DNA of 12,984 bases, taken from the NCBI GenBank assembly GCA_947625995.1, contig CANQQN010000034.1:1-12984 (forward strand). Direction: 5' to 3'. A program made the position numbers and the translations under genes. Shown here in pieces: positions 6,524-12,984 of the stretch (its first letter is position 1; each line of letters begins with the position of its first letter). The notes beneath the pieces are model-generated. The model did no database searches, was not told the DNA's origin, and worked only from the letters and a program-made list of their open reading frames with translations. This DNA is from an uncultured Lachnospiraceae bacterium (GTDB lineage: Bacteria; Bacillota; Clostridia; Lachnospirales; Lachnospiraceae).

Positions 6524-7396
6524 TTATGAACTTTGTGAAAAGTATTGTTTTCCTCTCAGGATATCTTCGGAAATTTGTTGTTTTAAACAAGCGATATCTG
6601 CAAACTTTTTTTCCGGGCGCAGATATTCCCAGAGCGTCACACAGACTCTTTTCCCGTATATGTCCCCGTCAAAATCAAAGAGATGGGTCTCCACGCCAAG
6701 CTGCTTTTCCTGCTCCGGGATCGTGGGTTTACAGCCGATGTCGGTGATCCCGCCGTAAAACCTGCCTTCCACAAGCGTGGTGCTGATATAAACGCCATTT
6801 GGCGGGAGCAATTTGTCTTGGGAGGGAAGAAGGTTGATGGTGGGAAGGTTCATTTTGTGGCCGATACGGTTGCCCCGCACTACCGGAGCCGCAATATAAT
6901 AGCGATAGCCAAGCAGCCTGTTGACCGCGGAAATATGGCCTTTTTCTAATTCCTCCCGTATCCATGAGCTGCTGATCACCCTGCCGTCTTCCTTTTCTTT
7001 TTCCACAAGCTCCACCGAAAAGCCATATTGTCTCCCCAGCTTTTCCAGCAGTTCGCCGTCTCCCCGGCGGTCATGGCCGAAGCAAAAATCTGTTCCGGCA
7101 GTCACATAGCCGGCGTGCAGTTCATCCACCAGCACATGTCTCACAAAATCCTCCGGTTCCATGGTACGAAGCTTCTCGTCCATGGGAATGGATCTGCATT
7201 CCTGTACGCCCGCGCGGCTCAAAAATCCCTTTTTCTCACTTTCCGTCAGCATCCGCGGGCCTTTCGTCTCAATGGCCAGCACCGTGCCCTTCAGCCCGTT
7301 TTCCTGCTGACCGAGGATATTGGCCACAAGCCGCTGATGTCCCCTGTGAAGACACTCAAATTTTCCGATGGTTACCGCAGTATGGATTCCGTTCAT
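6524..7396 (-). CDS. ribF: RibF-type riboflavin kinase / FMN adenylyltransferase
   Basis: The protein makes FMN from riboflavin and FAD from FMN, each with ATP, in the cytoplasm. Its 290 residues are a little short for the family (about 310), mainly because the N-terminus starts only 10 residues before the first nucleotide-binding motif. That motif reads GKFECLHRGH (11-20) instead of the usual GxFDGVHxGH. The second adenylyltransferase motif is ISSSWIR (141-147), where ISSTRIR is common. The kinase domain (about 163-290) has LPTIN (184-188) where PTAN is usual, keeping Thr and Asn, and VETHLFDFDGDIYG (235-248) with the probable catalytic Glu236. The ATG at 7396 lies 1 nt after the truB stop, with a GGAAAGAGA site inside truB, so translation is probably coupled. 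It is the last gene of the infB operon segment. Both activities look plausible, but the altered motifs deserve testing. Confidence 0.93.
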   Translation of the reverse strand: MNGIHTAVTIGKFECLHRGHQRLVANILGQQENGLKGTVLAIETKGPRMLTESEKKGFLSRAGVQECRSIPMDEKLRTMEPEDFVRHVLVDELHAGYVTAGTDFCFGHDRRGDGELLEKLGRQYGFSVELVEKEKEDGRVISSSWIREELEKGHISAVNRLLGYRYYIAAPVVRGNRIGHKMNLPTINLLPSQDKLLPPNGVYISTTLVEGRFYGGITDIGCKPTIPEQEKQLGVETHLFDFDGDIYGKRVCVTLWEYLRPEKKFADIACLKQQISEDILRGKQYFSQSS

Positions 7397-7397
7397 T

Positions 7398-8300
7398 TTA
7401 CTGTTCTCTTTCCAAAAACATTTTTACCGGGCAGTACCGGCCTTTTGTTTCCTGATACTGATAAATTCCCACAAACCGTCCTTTGGAATCACAGGCCCGG
7501 ACCTGTCCCGGGTAACGGGCGCCCTCCGCCGTACTGTCCGGTCCGAACTGATTGCCATTGTACAAAAGCGGGTCTTTTTCCGGAAGCGTATGTACCGGAG
7601 GATATTCTGAAAAAAAATCTTCCACCGGAGCCAGTGCTTCGATCAGCCTGCCCTCCCGGCACAATTCTTCGATCTTTGCAAGCGAAAGACTGTCCTTCAG
7701 GGCAAACTGCCCGGCCTTTGTCCGCACAAGGGCTTCCATGCACCCGCCGCAGCCTGCAGCGTTTCCTATATCCTCACAGAGCGTACGGATGTAGGTGCCC
7801 TTGGAACACCGGATCTCCATTTTCACTCTCGGCAGTTCCAGCGAAAGAACACGGATCCCGTAAATCGTTATCTGGCGCGGCGCACGCTCCACGGTAATGC
7901 CCGCCCTCGCAAGCTCATAAAGCTTTTTCCCATTCTGCTTCAGTGCGGAATACATGGGCGGGATCTGGCCGTATGTACCCACAAAGGAGACAATGATCTC
8001 CTTCAGCCTGTCTTCCCCCACCGATACCGGCCGCTCCGACAGCACTCTGCCGCCGGCGTCCTGCGTATCCGTGGTCTTTCCCAGCAGCAGCACGGCCTCA
8101 TAGGTCTTATCTTTGTCCGTCAGCATGTCGCAGAGCTTTGTTGCCTTTCCCAGACATACGGGCAGCACCCCCTCGGCGTCCGGATCCAGCGTGCCGGTAT
8201 GGCCGATCTTTTTCTGCTTCACGATACCCCGAAGCTTCGCCACCACGTCATGGGAAGTAAATCCTTTTTCTTTATATACATTCAGTATTCCGTGATACAA
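7398..8300 (-). CDS. truB: tRNA pseudouridine-55 synthase TruB
   Basis: TruB isomerises U55 in the T-loop of nearly all elongator tRNAs and also acts as a tRNA-folding chaperone. The 300 residues cover the catalytic domain, with HTGTLDPDAEGVLPV (34-48) and catalytic Asp39, and the later motif KGTYIRTLCEDIG. A C-terminal PUA-like region follows. The N-terminus YHGILNVYKEKGFTSHDVV is the expected family opening. The start codon is TTG at 8298-8300, with GGAGGG about 8 nt upstream. No in-frame ATG lies between it and an upstream in-frame stop, so a weak start codon seems genuine. It sits 31 nt after nrnA and 1 nt before ribF. Confidence 0.97.
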   Translation of the reverse strand: MYHGILNVYKEKGFTSHDVVAKLRGIVKQKKIGHTGTLDPDAEGVLPVCLGKATKLCDMLTDKDKTYEAVLLLGKTTDTQDAGGRVLSERPVSVGEDRLKEIIVSFVGTYGQIPPMYSALKQNGKKLYELARAGITVERAPRQITIYGIRVLSLELPRVKMEIRCSKGTYIRTLCEDIGNAAGCGGCMEALVRTKAGQFALKDSLSLAKIEELCREGRLIEALAPVEDFFSEYPPVHTLPEKDPLLYNGNQFGPDSTAEGARYPGQVRACDSKGRFVGIYQYQETKGRYCPVKMFLEREQ

Positions 8301-8331
8301 ATCAGGTTCCCTCCGCTTCTATACGGCGGGA

Positions 8332-9294
8332 TCACAGTTTCCCGTCCTCAAGCTGATGCTGGATGTGCAGCGTCAGGTTATTGATCACCTCATGGAAGGT
8401 GCCGTTTATGACACAGCCCGCCGCGCGCACATGACCACCGCCGCCGAAGATTCTGGCCACCTTGCTCACATCCACGATCTCATTGGAGCGCATGCTGACC
8501 TTAAACACCTTTTCCTCGATCTCATACAGAAAAATAGCCAGTTCTATTCCCTGAATCTGCTGAAGCTGATTGACGATGCCCTCCATACTGTCGGCGCCTA
8601 CGCCATAAAATTTCATTTCTTTCTGCTTCATGACGCTGACCGCGCACCGTCCGTCAAAGATCAGAATACTCTCCATCAGCGCCCGGCCCAGCACCTGCGT
8701 CTGGATATAGGTTTTCTGGAAAAAGGTATCCCGAATCAGCTTCGTATGGTCAAACCCATACTCCAGAAGCTGTGCCGCGATGCGCAGCGTCCGGGGCGTG
8801 GTGTTGGAATACTGGAATACGCCGGTGTCGTGGGCTATGCCCATATACAGGCACGCCGCCGTATCCTCGCGGATGTACTCCGGATCCATCATGGTGTACA
8901 GGATTTCGCAGGAGGATCCGATCTCAGGCTCAATAAAATTGTGAGCGGCAAACCCTTCGTTGCTGATATGGTGGTCGATGCAGACCGTATCCTTTGCCCG
9001 GTCAAACAGAGGTCTGAACTTGCCCAGACGATCTGCGTCTCCGCAGTCCACGGCAAAAAACAGATCATACTCCCTGTCCGCTGCCTCTGTCTGTATGATA
9101 TGGACCCCCGGCGCCGGAGAAAATCGTTCCGGCACCGACTCCAGATACACATCCACCGTCAGATCCGGTCTGACAGCGCCGATATATCCCGCCACAGACA
9201 ATACCGCGCCGATACAGTCCCCGTCCGGGCGCACATGGCCGGCAATCCCTACATTGTGTAAGTCTGCCTGCAGCAATTCCTGAATCTTACTCAT
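8332..9294 (-). CDS. nrnA: Bifunctional oligoribonuclease / pAp phosphatase (DHH family)
   Basis: NrnA degrades 2-5 nt nanoRNAs to mononucleotides and dephosphorylates pAp to AMP, serving where Orn is absent. The 320 residues show the DHH metal-site motifs in order: GHVRPDGDCIGA (His20, Asp24, Asp26), VDCGD (Asp83), IDHHIS (Asp107, His108, His109) and AHDTG (Asp156). The DHHA1 substrate domain follows, with GGGGHVRAAG (284-293). All expected ligands are present. The ATG at 9294 overlaps the end of rbfA by 8 nt (ATGAGTAA), implying translational coupling. Its place between rbfA and truB is the usual one in Firmicutes. Confidence 0.95.
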   Translation of the reverse strand: MSKIQELLQADLHNVGIAGHVRPDGDCIGAVLSVAGYIGAVRPDLTVDVYLESVPERFSPAPGVHIIQTEAADREYDLFFAVDCGDADRLGKFRPLFDRAKDTVCIDHHISNEGFAAHNFIEPEIGSSCEILYTMMDPEYIREDTAACLYMGIAHDTGVFQYSNTTPRTLRIAAQLLEYGFDHTKLIRDTFFQKTYIQTQVLGRALMESILIFDGRCAVSVMKQKEMKFYGVGADSMEGIVNQLQQIQGIELAIFLYEIEEKVFKVSMRSNEIVDVSKVARIFGGGGHVRAAGCVINGTFHEVINNLTLHIQHQLEDGKL

Positions 9295-9673
9295 CTTCCT
9301 CTTCCTTTTCTTTCCTTATATTTCCCCCATTTACATCTTGGATCAGTTTTGTCATGCGCACCCCGTAAGCGATAGACTGATCCATGATAAACCTGATCTC
9401 CGGGGTATTGCGCAGATTGAGATTCTTCGCAAGCTGTCTGCGGATATACCCTTCCGCGCTCTTTAGCCCCTCCAGCGTGGCCTTCTGTGCTTCTTCATCC
9501 CCCAGCACACTGATATAGGCCTTGCACTGTTTCAGATCTGGCGTTACCTCCACGGAAACAACGGAAGTCATGGAATGAATCCTCGGATCCTTGATGCCGC
9601 CTCGGATAATGTTGCTCAGTTCCTTCAGCACTTCCCCGTTGATCCGTGTGTTTTTGATGCTGTTTTTTCTCAT
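9287..9673 (-). CDS. rbfA: 30S ribosome-binding factor RbfA
   Basis: RbfA helps late 30S maturation, acting near the 16S central pseudoknot and 5' helix. The 128 residues fit the family, which is a small KH-like fold. Recognisable parts are RINGEVLKELSNIIRGGIKDPRI near the N-terminus, VTPDLKQCKAYISVLG in the middle and LRNTPEIRFIMDQSIAYGVRM toward the end. A charged tail (KEKEEEDE) closes it. The ATG follows the infB stop with no gap, and its Shine-Dalgarno-like GAGGTGCCAAGG lies in the last infB codons. The 3' end overlaps nrnA by 8 nt. Confidence 0.97.
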   Translation of the reverse strand: MRKNSIKNTRINGEVLKELSNIIRGGIKDPRIHSMTSVVSVEVTPDLKQCKAYISVLGDEEAQKATLEGLKSAEGYIRRQLAKNLNLRNTPEIRFIMDQSIAYGVRMTKLIQDVNGGNIRKEKEEEDE

Positions 9674-12613
9674 TTACCTTGGCACCTCTACCATCGTATA
9701 GGCTTCATAAATATCGCCTTCCTGAATATCGTTGAATTTCTCCACCACAAGGCCGCATTCGTAGCCGGCCTTCACTTCCTTTACGTCGTCCTTGAATCTC
9801 TTCAGGGACGCCAGTTGACCGTCAAAGACCTCTTCCTCGCCGCGTTTGATGCGGATCTTGCAGCCTCTCTGGAATACGCCGTCCAGCACATAGGAGCCGG
9901 CAATGGTCCCTACGCCGGAAGCCTTGAACAGCTGCCGCACCTCCGCGTGGCCAAGGATCTTCTCCTCGAACACAGGATCCAGCATGCCCTTCATTGCGGC
10001 CTCCACATCCTCGATGGCATTGTAGATCACCTTGTACAGGCGCAGATCCACGCCTTCTCTGTCCGCGCTTGCCTTCGCCATGGCGTCGGGGCGGACATTA
10101 AATCCTATGATAATGGCGTTGGAAGCAGAAGCCAAAGATACGTCGGATTCGTTGATGGCGCCTACGCCTCCGTGAATGATCTTCACCACCACTTCCTCGT
10201 TGGACAGCTTCTGCAGGCTGGTCTTCACCGCCTCCACAGAACCCTGTACGTCTGCCTTGACGATCAGGTTCAGTTCCTTTAAGTTGCCTGCCTGAATCTG
10301 GTTGAACAGATCGTCCAGAGACATCTTCTGTCTGGTTTCCTCCAGCATCTTCTCTCTTCCCTGAGAAACGAATGTATCTGCAAAATTCTTTGCTTCCTTG
10401 TCAGTCTCCGGCGATACAAAGATTTCACCGGCTCCGGGCACGTCGTTGAAGCCAAGGATCTCCACGGGCATGGAAGGACCTGCCTCCTTCACCCTGCGGC
10501 CCTGATCGTCCATCATGGCCCTGACTTTGCCGTGGCAGGCGCCTGCGGCAATGAAATCTCCCACATGAAGCGTACCTTTCTGTACAAGGACAGTGGCAAC
10601 GGGACCTTTGCCCTTATCCAGCTTGCCCTCGATAACGATACCCCTTGCCCTGCGCTTCGCGTTGGCTTTCAGTTCCAGCACCTCGGCCGTTAAGAGGATC
10701 ATCTCCAGAAGCTGCTCGATACCTTCCTGCGTATGGGCGGACACAGGCACAAAGACCGTGCTTCCGCCCCAGTCCTCGGGGATCAGTTCATATTCCGCCA
10801 GCTCCTGCTTTACCTTTTCCACATTGGCGCCGGCTTTGTCGATCTTGTTGATGGCGACGATAATCTCTACCCCCGCCGCTTTCGCATGGCTGATAGCCTC
10901 AACAGTCTGGGGCATCACGCCGTCGTCCGCAGCCACAACCAGAATGGCGATGTCCGTAGAATTGGCGCCGCGCATACGCATGGCTGTAAACGCCTCATGG
11001 CCGGGCGTATCCAAAAACGTGATCTTCTGCCCGTTGCAGGAAACCACCGACGCGCCGATATGCTGGGTGATACCGCCAGCCTCCCGGTCAGTCACACGGG
11101 TATTGCGGATAGCGTCCAGCAGAGAGGTTTTGCCGTGGTCTACATGGCCCATAACGCAGACCACCGGCATACGGGGCTGCATATCCGCCTCGTTTTCTTC
11201 CTCTTCCTTCAAAAGCTCCGCGATCACGTCCACCTTTACCTCCGGCTCCGCGATGCAGTTAAATTCCAGCGCGATCTCTTCGGCGGTATCAAAGTCGATC
11301 TCCTGATTCACCGTCACGATGGTGCCCTGCATAAACAGCTTCTTCACGATCACGGAAGGCTGTATCTTCATCTTATCCGCAAGCTCCCGGATAGTCAGGG
11401 ATTCGGGAAGGGTGATGCTCTTGATCACGTCCTCCTTCGGCTCCTGAGGCTGGGGTTTCTGGGGCTTTGCGATGTGCTTCTGCAAATTTCTCGCGGCGGC
11501 TTTGTTCTGCTTCTTATCAAAACGGTCCCTGTCGTTTGGCTTATCGCGTCTGTCGTTTCTCTGGGACTGGCGTTCATTCTTCTGTGTCTGGCGCTCAATG
11601 GCCTCCGTGGGTCTTTCCGGCATCTGCAGACGATCCCGGCGTCCGCCCCGCTGGTTTCCGCCGAATCCTCTGTCATTGCGGCGGTCATCCCCTCTCCGGT
11701 CGTTCCGGCGTCCGTCGCCGCTTCTGCCGCCGTCCCGGTTTCCTTCGCTCCGCTGGTTTCCGCCAAATCCTCTGTCATTGCGGCGGTCGTCCCCTCTCCG
11801 GTCGTTCCGGCGTCCGTCGCCGCCTCTGCCGCCGTCCCGGTTTCCTTCACCTTTACGGTCCCGGTCACTTCTGCGGTTCTCGTCGGAATGGCTTCTCTCA
11901 CGGCGATTCTCTGCCGGGCCTTCCCGTCTTTTTTCAGGCTTCTGGTCTGTCTGCGGCCTGCGGTTTCCCGCCGTGGTATTCTGTCCCTGCGCCGCGGGAC
12001 GGGCAGCTTCCGCCTTCTGTGTCTGCGTCTCCGCGGCTTTTGTCACAGGCTGCGCTTCCGTCTTGGGGGCCGCCGGCGCTTTCGCCGCCTCCGGCTTTCT
12101 TACTTCTTCCTCTTTGGGGGCTTCCGTCTTGGCGGGCGCCGTCTTGGGGGCCGCCGTCTTTGGCGCGGTCACGGCCTGCGCGGCTGCCGGCGCCTTTCCC
12201 ACTTCTTTTTCGGAAATGGGGCTTTGCGTCCGCTTTTCGGGAGTGCTTTCCGCAGCCCGCAGTTGTTTTTCTTTCTCCTCCCCTTCCAAAGGAACCGGTC
12301 TCGGACGCACCCGGCGGCGCATCTCATCCCTTGGCGGTCTGGGCGGACGGTTTTCCCTTCTGAGACGTTCGTCCGGCCCGCCGCTCATACGGCTGTTTTG
12401 GGGATTGAACACCTGAATGATGTTTTTCTTTTTCCGTTCAGGCGGGCGCTTTCTTCTGGGGGCAAAGGCGGCTTTTACTCTTGCGACCTCCTCCTCGGAC
12501 AGCACACTCATATGCCCTTTGACGTCCATTCCCATCTTTTCCATCACATCTATGATCTCTTTACTAGTTTTTTCCATTTCCTTTGCCAATTCATGTACTC
12601 TTAATTTCGGCAT
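9674..12613 (-). CDS. infB: Translation initiation factor IF-2
   Basis: IF-2 is the GTPase that places fMet-tRNA on the 30S subunit and promotes 50S joining. The 979 residues comprise an N-terminal IF2N module (1-50), a long disordered linker (about 55-390), a second IF2N-type module (about 397-455), the G domain, the EF-Tu-like domain 2, the IF-2 domain 3 and the C-terminal fMet-tRNA-binding domain. The G domain has GHVDHGKT (489-496), GITQHIGA (514-521), DTPGHEAF (535-542) and NKID (589-592). The linker is first Ala/Pro/Lys/Glu-rich (about 140-210), then extremely Arg/Asp/Asn/Gly-rich (about 215-370), with two near-identical 34-residue repeats. I chose the ATG at 12613 because GGAGGT lies 7 nt upstream and MPKLRVHELA is the usual start; an ATG two codons earlier is only 1 nt from that site. 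It follows ylxQ by 18 nt. Confidence 0.98.
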   Translation of the reverse strand: MPKLRVHELAKEMEKTSKEIIDVMEKMGMDVKGHMSVLSEEEVARVKAAFAPRRKRPPERKKKNIIQVFNPQNSRMSGGPDERLRRENRPPRPPRDEMRRRVRPRPVPLEGEEKEKQLRAAESTPEKRTQSPISEKEVGKAPAAAQAVTAPKTAAPKTAPAKTEAPKEEEVRKPEAAKAPAAPKTEAQPVTKAAETQTQKAEAARPAAQGQNTTAGNRRPQTDQKPEKRREGPAENRRERSHSDENRRSDRDRKGEGNRDGGRGGDGRRNDRRGDDRRNDRGFGGNQRSEGNRDGGRSGDGRRNDRRGDDRRNDRGFGGNQRGGRRDRLQMPERPTEAIERQTQKNERQSQRNDRRDKPNDRDRFDKKQNKAAARNLQKHIAKPQKPQPQEPKEDVIKSITLPESLTIRELADKMKIQPSVIVKKLFMQGTIVTVNQEIDFDTAEEIALEFNCIAEPEVKVDVIAELLKEEEENEADMQPRMPVVCVMGHVDHGKTSLLDAIRNTRVTDREAGGITQHIGASVVSCNGQKITFLDTPGHEAFTAMRMRGANSTDIAILVVAADDGVMPQTVEAISHAKAAGVEIIVAINKIDKAGANVEKVKQELAEYELIPEDWGGSTVFVPVSAHTQEGIEQLLEMILLTAEVLELKANAKRRARGIVIEGKLDKGKGPVATVLVQKGTLHVGDFIAAGACHGKVRAMMDDQGRRVKEAGPSMPVEILGFNDVPGAGEIFVSPETDKEAKNFADTFVSQGREKMLEETRQKMSLDDLFNQIQAGNLKELNLIVKADVQGSVEAVKTSLQKLSNEEVVVKIIHGGVGAINESDVSLASASNAIIIGFNVRPDAMAKASADREGVDLRLYKVIYNAIEDVEAAMKGMLDPVFEEKILGHAEVRQLFKASGVGTIAGSYVLDGVFQRGCKIRIKRGEEEVFDGQLASLKRFKDDVKEVKAGYECGLVVEKFNDIQEGDIYEAYTMVEVPR
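11645..11848 (-). repeat. Two-copy 102-bp tandem repeat inside infB
   Basis: Copies at 11747-11848 and 11645-11746 abut directly and, aligned by eye, differ at 4 of 102 positions. Each encodes 34 residues, starting EGNRDGG and ending GFGGNQR plus Ser or Gly (IF-2 residues 256-289 and 290-323). Two of the four differences are silent and two exchange Ser and Gly. Within each unit the RNDR/RGDD motifs are themselves repetitive. The length is a multiple of three, so gain or loss of a copy keeps the frame. Confidence 0.93.
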
Positions 12614-12631
12614 GCACATTACCTCCGGTTT

Positions 12632-12946
12632 TCATTCCTGATTTATTTGTTCCAATTGCTGAATCAACGCGCTTGCTAAATGTTCTTCCGTACATGCCAG
12701 AGACGCACGGAACTGTCTTCCGATCGCATGGCCCAGCTTTTCCTTGGTCCCATAGCTGTAAAAGGGAACCCGATAATAGCTGCACATATTTCGGAACATT
12801 TTTTTGGTATTGTCAGATGCGTCCGACGCCACGATCACAAGAAAAGCCTTCCGCTGCTTTACTGCTTTTTCCGTGGAAAACTCACCGCTCTGGATCCTGC
12901 CGGCCTTAGCCGCAAGCCCAAGCAGCCCCAAGGTCTTGTCGCTCAT
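12632..12946 (-). CDS. ylxQ: YlxQ, L7Ae-family RNA-binding protein
   Basis: This 104-residue protein has the L7Ae/L30e fold signature: LGLLGLAAKAGRIQSGEFSTEKAV at the start, then AFLVIVASDASDNTKKMF and a C-terminal region with GHAIGRQFRASLA. L7Ae relatives bind RNA kink-turns, and YlxQ-type proteins are expected to bind structured RNA, but the cellular target is not established to my knowledge. The start at 12946 overlaps the preceding gene's stop as ATGA, with AAAGGAG about 11 nt upstream inside that gene. Its place between rnpM/ylxR and infB is the standard Firmicute arrangement and supports the call. Confidence 0.93.
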   Translation of the reverse strand: MSDKTLGLLGLAAKAGRIQSGEFSTEKAVKQRKAFLVIVASDASDNTKKMFRNMCSYYRVPFYSYGTKEKLGHAIGRQFRASLACTEEHLASALIQQLEQINQE

Positions 12947-12984
12947 AACAGTTCAAACTCCTTTTTCAACCGCTCATAAACCTC
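12943..12984 (-). CDS. rnpM: C-terminal end of RnpM/YlxR (cut by window edge)
   Basis: An open frame enters from the right edge and ends with residues EVYERLKKEFELL and TGA at 12943-12945, overlapping the ylxQ start by 4 nt. The amphipathic EVYERLKKE ending resembles C-termini of YlxR proteins. YlxR sits between nusA and ylxQ in Firmicutes and has been described as an RNase P modulator (RnpM). Only 13 codons are visible, so the identification depends mostly on gene order. Confidence 0.7.
   Translation of the reverse strand, partial: EVYERLKKEFELL

Noticed and set aside
8356..9261. A 301-codon plus-strand open frame opposite nrnA
   Set aside because: nrnA on the other strand has every catalytic motif over the same span; the plus-strand product resembles nothing and starts inside the gene without a proper ribosome binding site.
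10733..12604. A 623-codon open frame on the plus strand opposite infB
   Set aside because: It mirrors the infB codon pattern. In the same region two more plus-strand frames are also open (around 11467-12416), as expected opposite a low-complexity, GC-rich, Arg/Ala/Pro-rich coding stretch. The product is compositionally odd and matches no family.
1..12984. Search for tRNA, rRNA, CRISPR, insertion sequence or prophage signals
   Set aside because: Nothing with the required form was seen: nearly all bases are accounted for by closely packed minus-strand housekeeping genes and short control regions.

Overview
The window looks like a chromosomal segment of a Clostridia-type Firmicute, most likely a gut Lachnospiraceae relative. 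This rests on the gene order, the strong AGGAGG-type ribosome binding sites, the IF-2 layout with a long charged linker, the PhoU-tailed Na/Pi transporter, and a secreted protein carrying a dockerin. No marker in the window fixes the genus. All genes I can support lie on the minus strand, so transcription runs from high to low coordinates.

From 12984 down to 6524 is the distal part of the nusA-infB operon: the tail of rnpM/ylxR, then ylxQ, infB, rbfA, nrnA, truB and ribF. Spacing is very tight (4-nt overlap, 18 nt, 0 nt, 8-nt overlap, 31 nt, 1 nt), with no internal promoter or terminator visible, so it reads as one transcription unit. Its products cover translation initiation (IF-2), 30S maturation (RbfA), nanoRNA/pAp turnover (NrnA), tRNA U55 modification (TruB) and flavin cofactor synthesis (RibF).

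In many Firmicutes ribF is followed directly by rpsO and pnp. Here a Na/Pi-cotransporter with a PhoU-like tail (4747-6393) sits between them. It is preceded by about 130 bases of AT-rich promoter-like DNA and a GC-rich, foldable leader. rpsO then has an excellent promoter of its own (TTTACA-17-TATATT with extended -10) and a structured leader. It is separated from pnp by a hairpin with a weak T-tract that may act as an attenuator. A hairpin follows pnp.

Below 2113 the content changes from housekeeping to accessory. There is a small two-helix membrane protein with a C-terminal zinc ribbon, ending in a strong intrinsic terminator. Next is a separately promoted secreted transglutaminase-like protein with a Pro/Thr linker and a C-terminal dockerin pair. 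The first 15 codons of a probable L-fucose/L-arabinose isomerase family protein lie at the left edge.

I saw no tRNA, rRNA, CRISPR array, insertion sequence or attachment site. I also found no clearly new multi-gene system. The points most worth following up are the dockerin-tagged transglutaminase, the leader of the Na/Pi transporter, the recent 102-bp tandem duplication in infB, and the rpsO leader.
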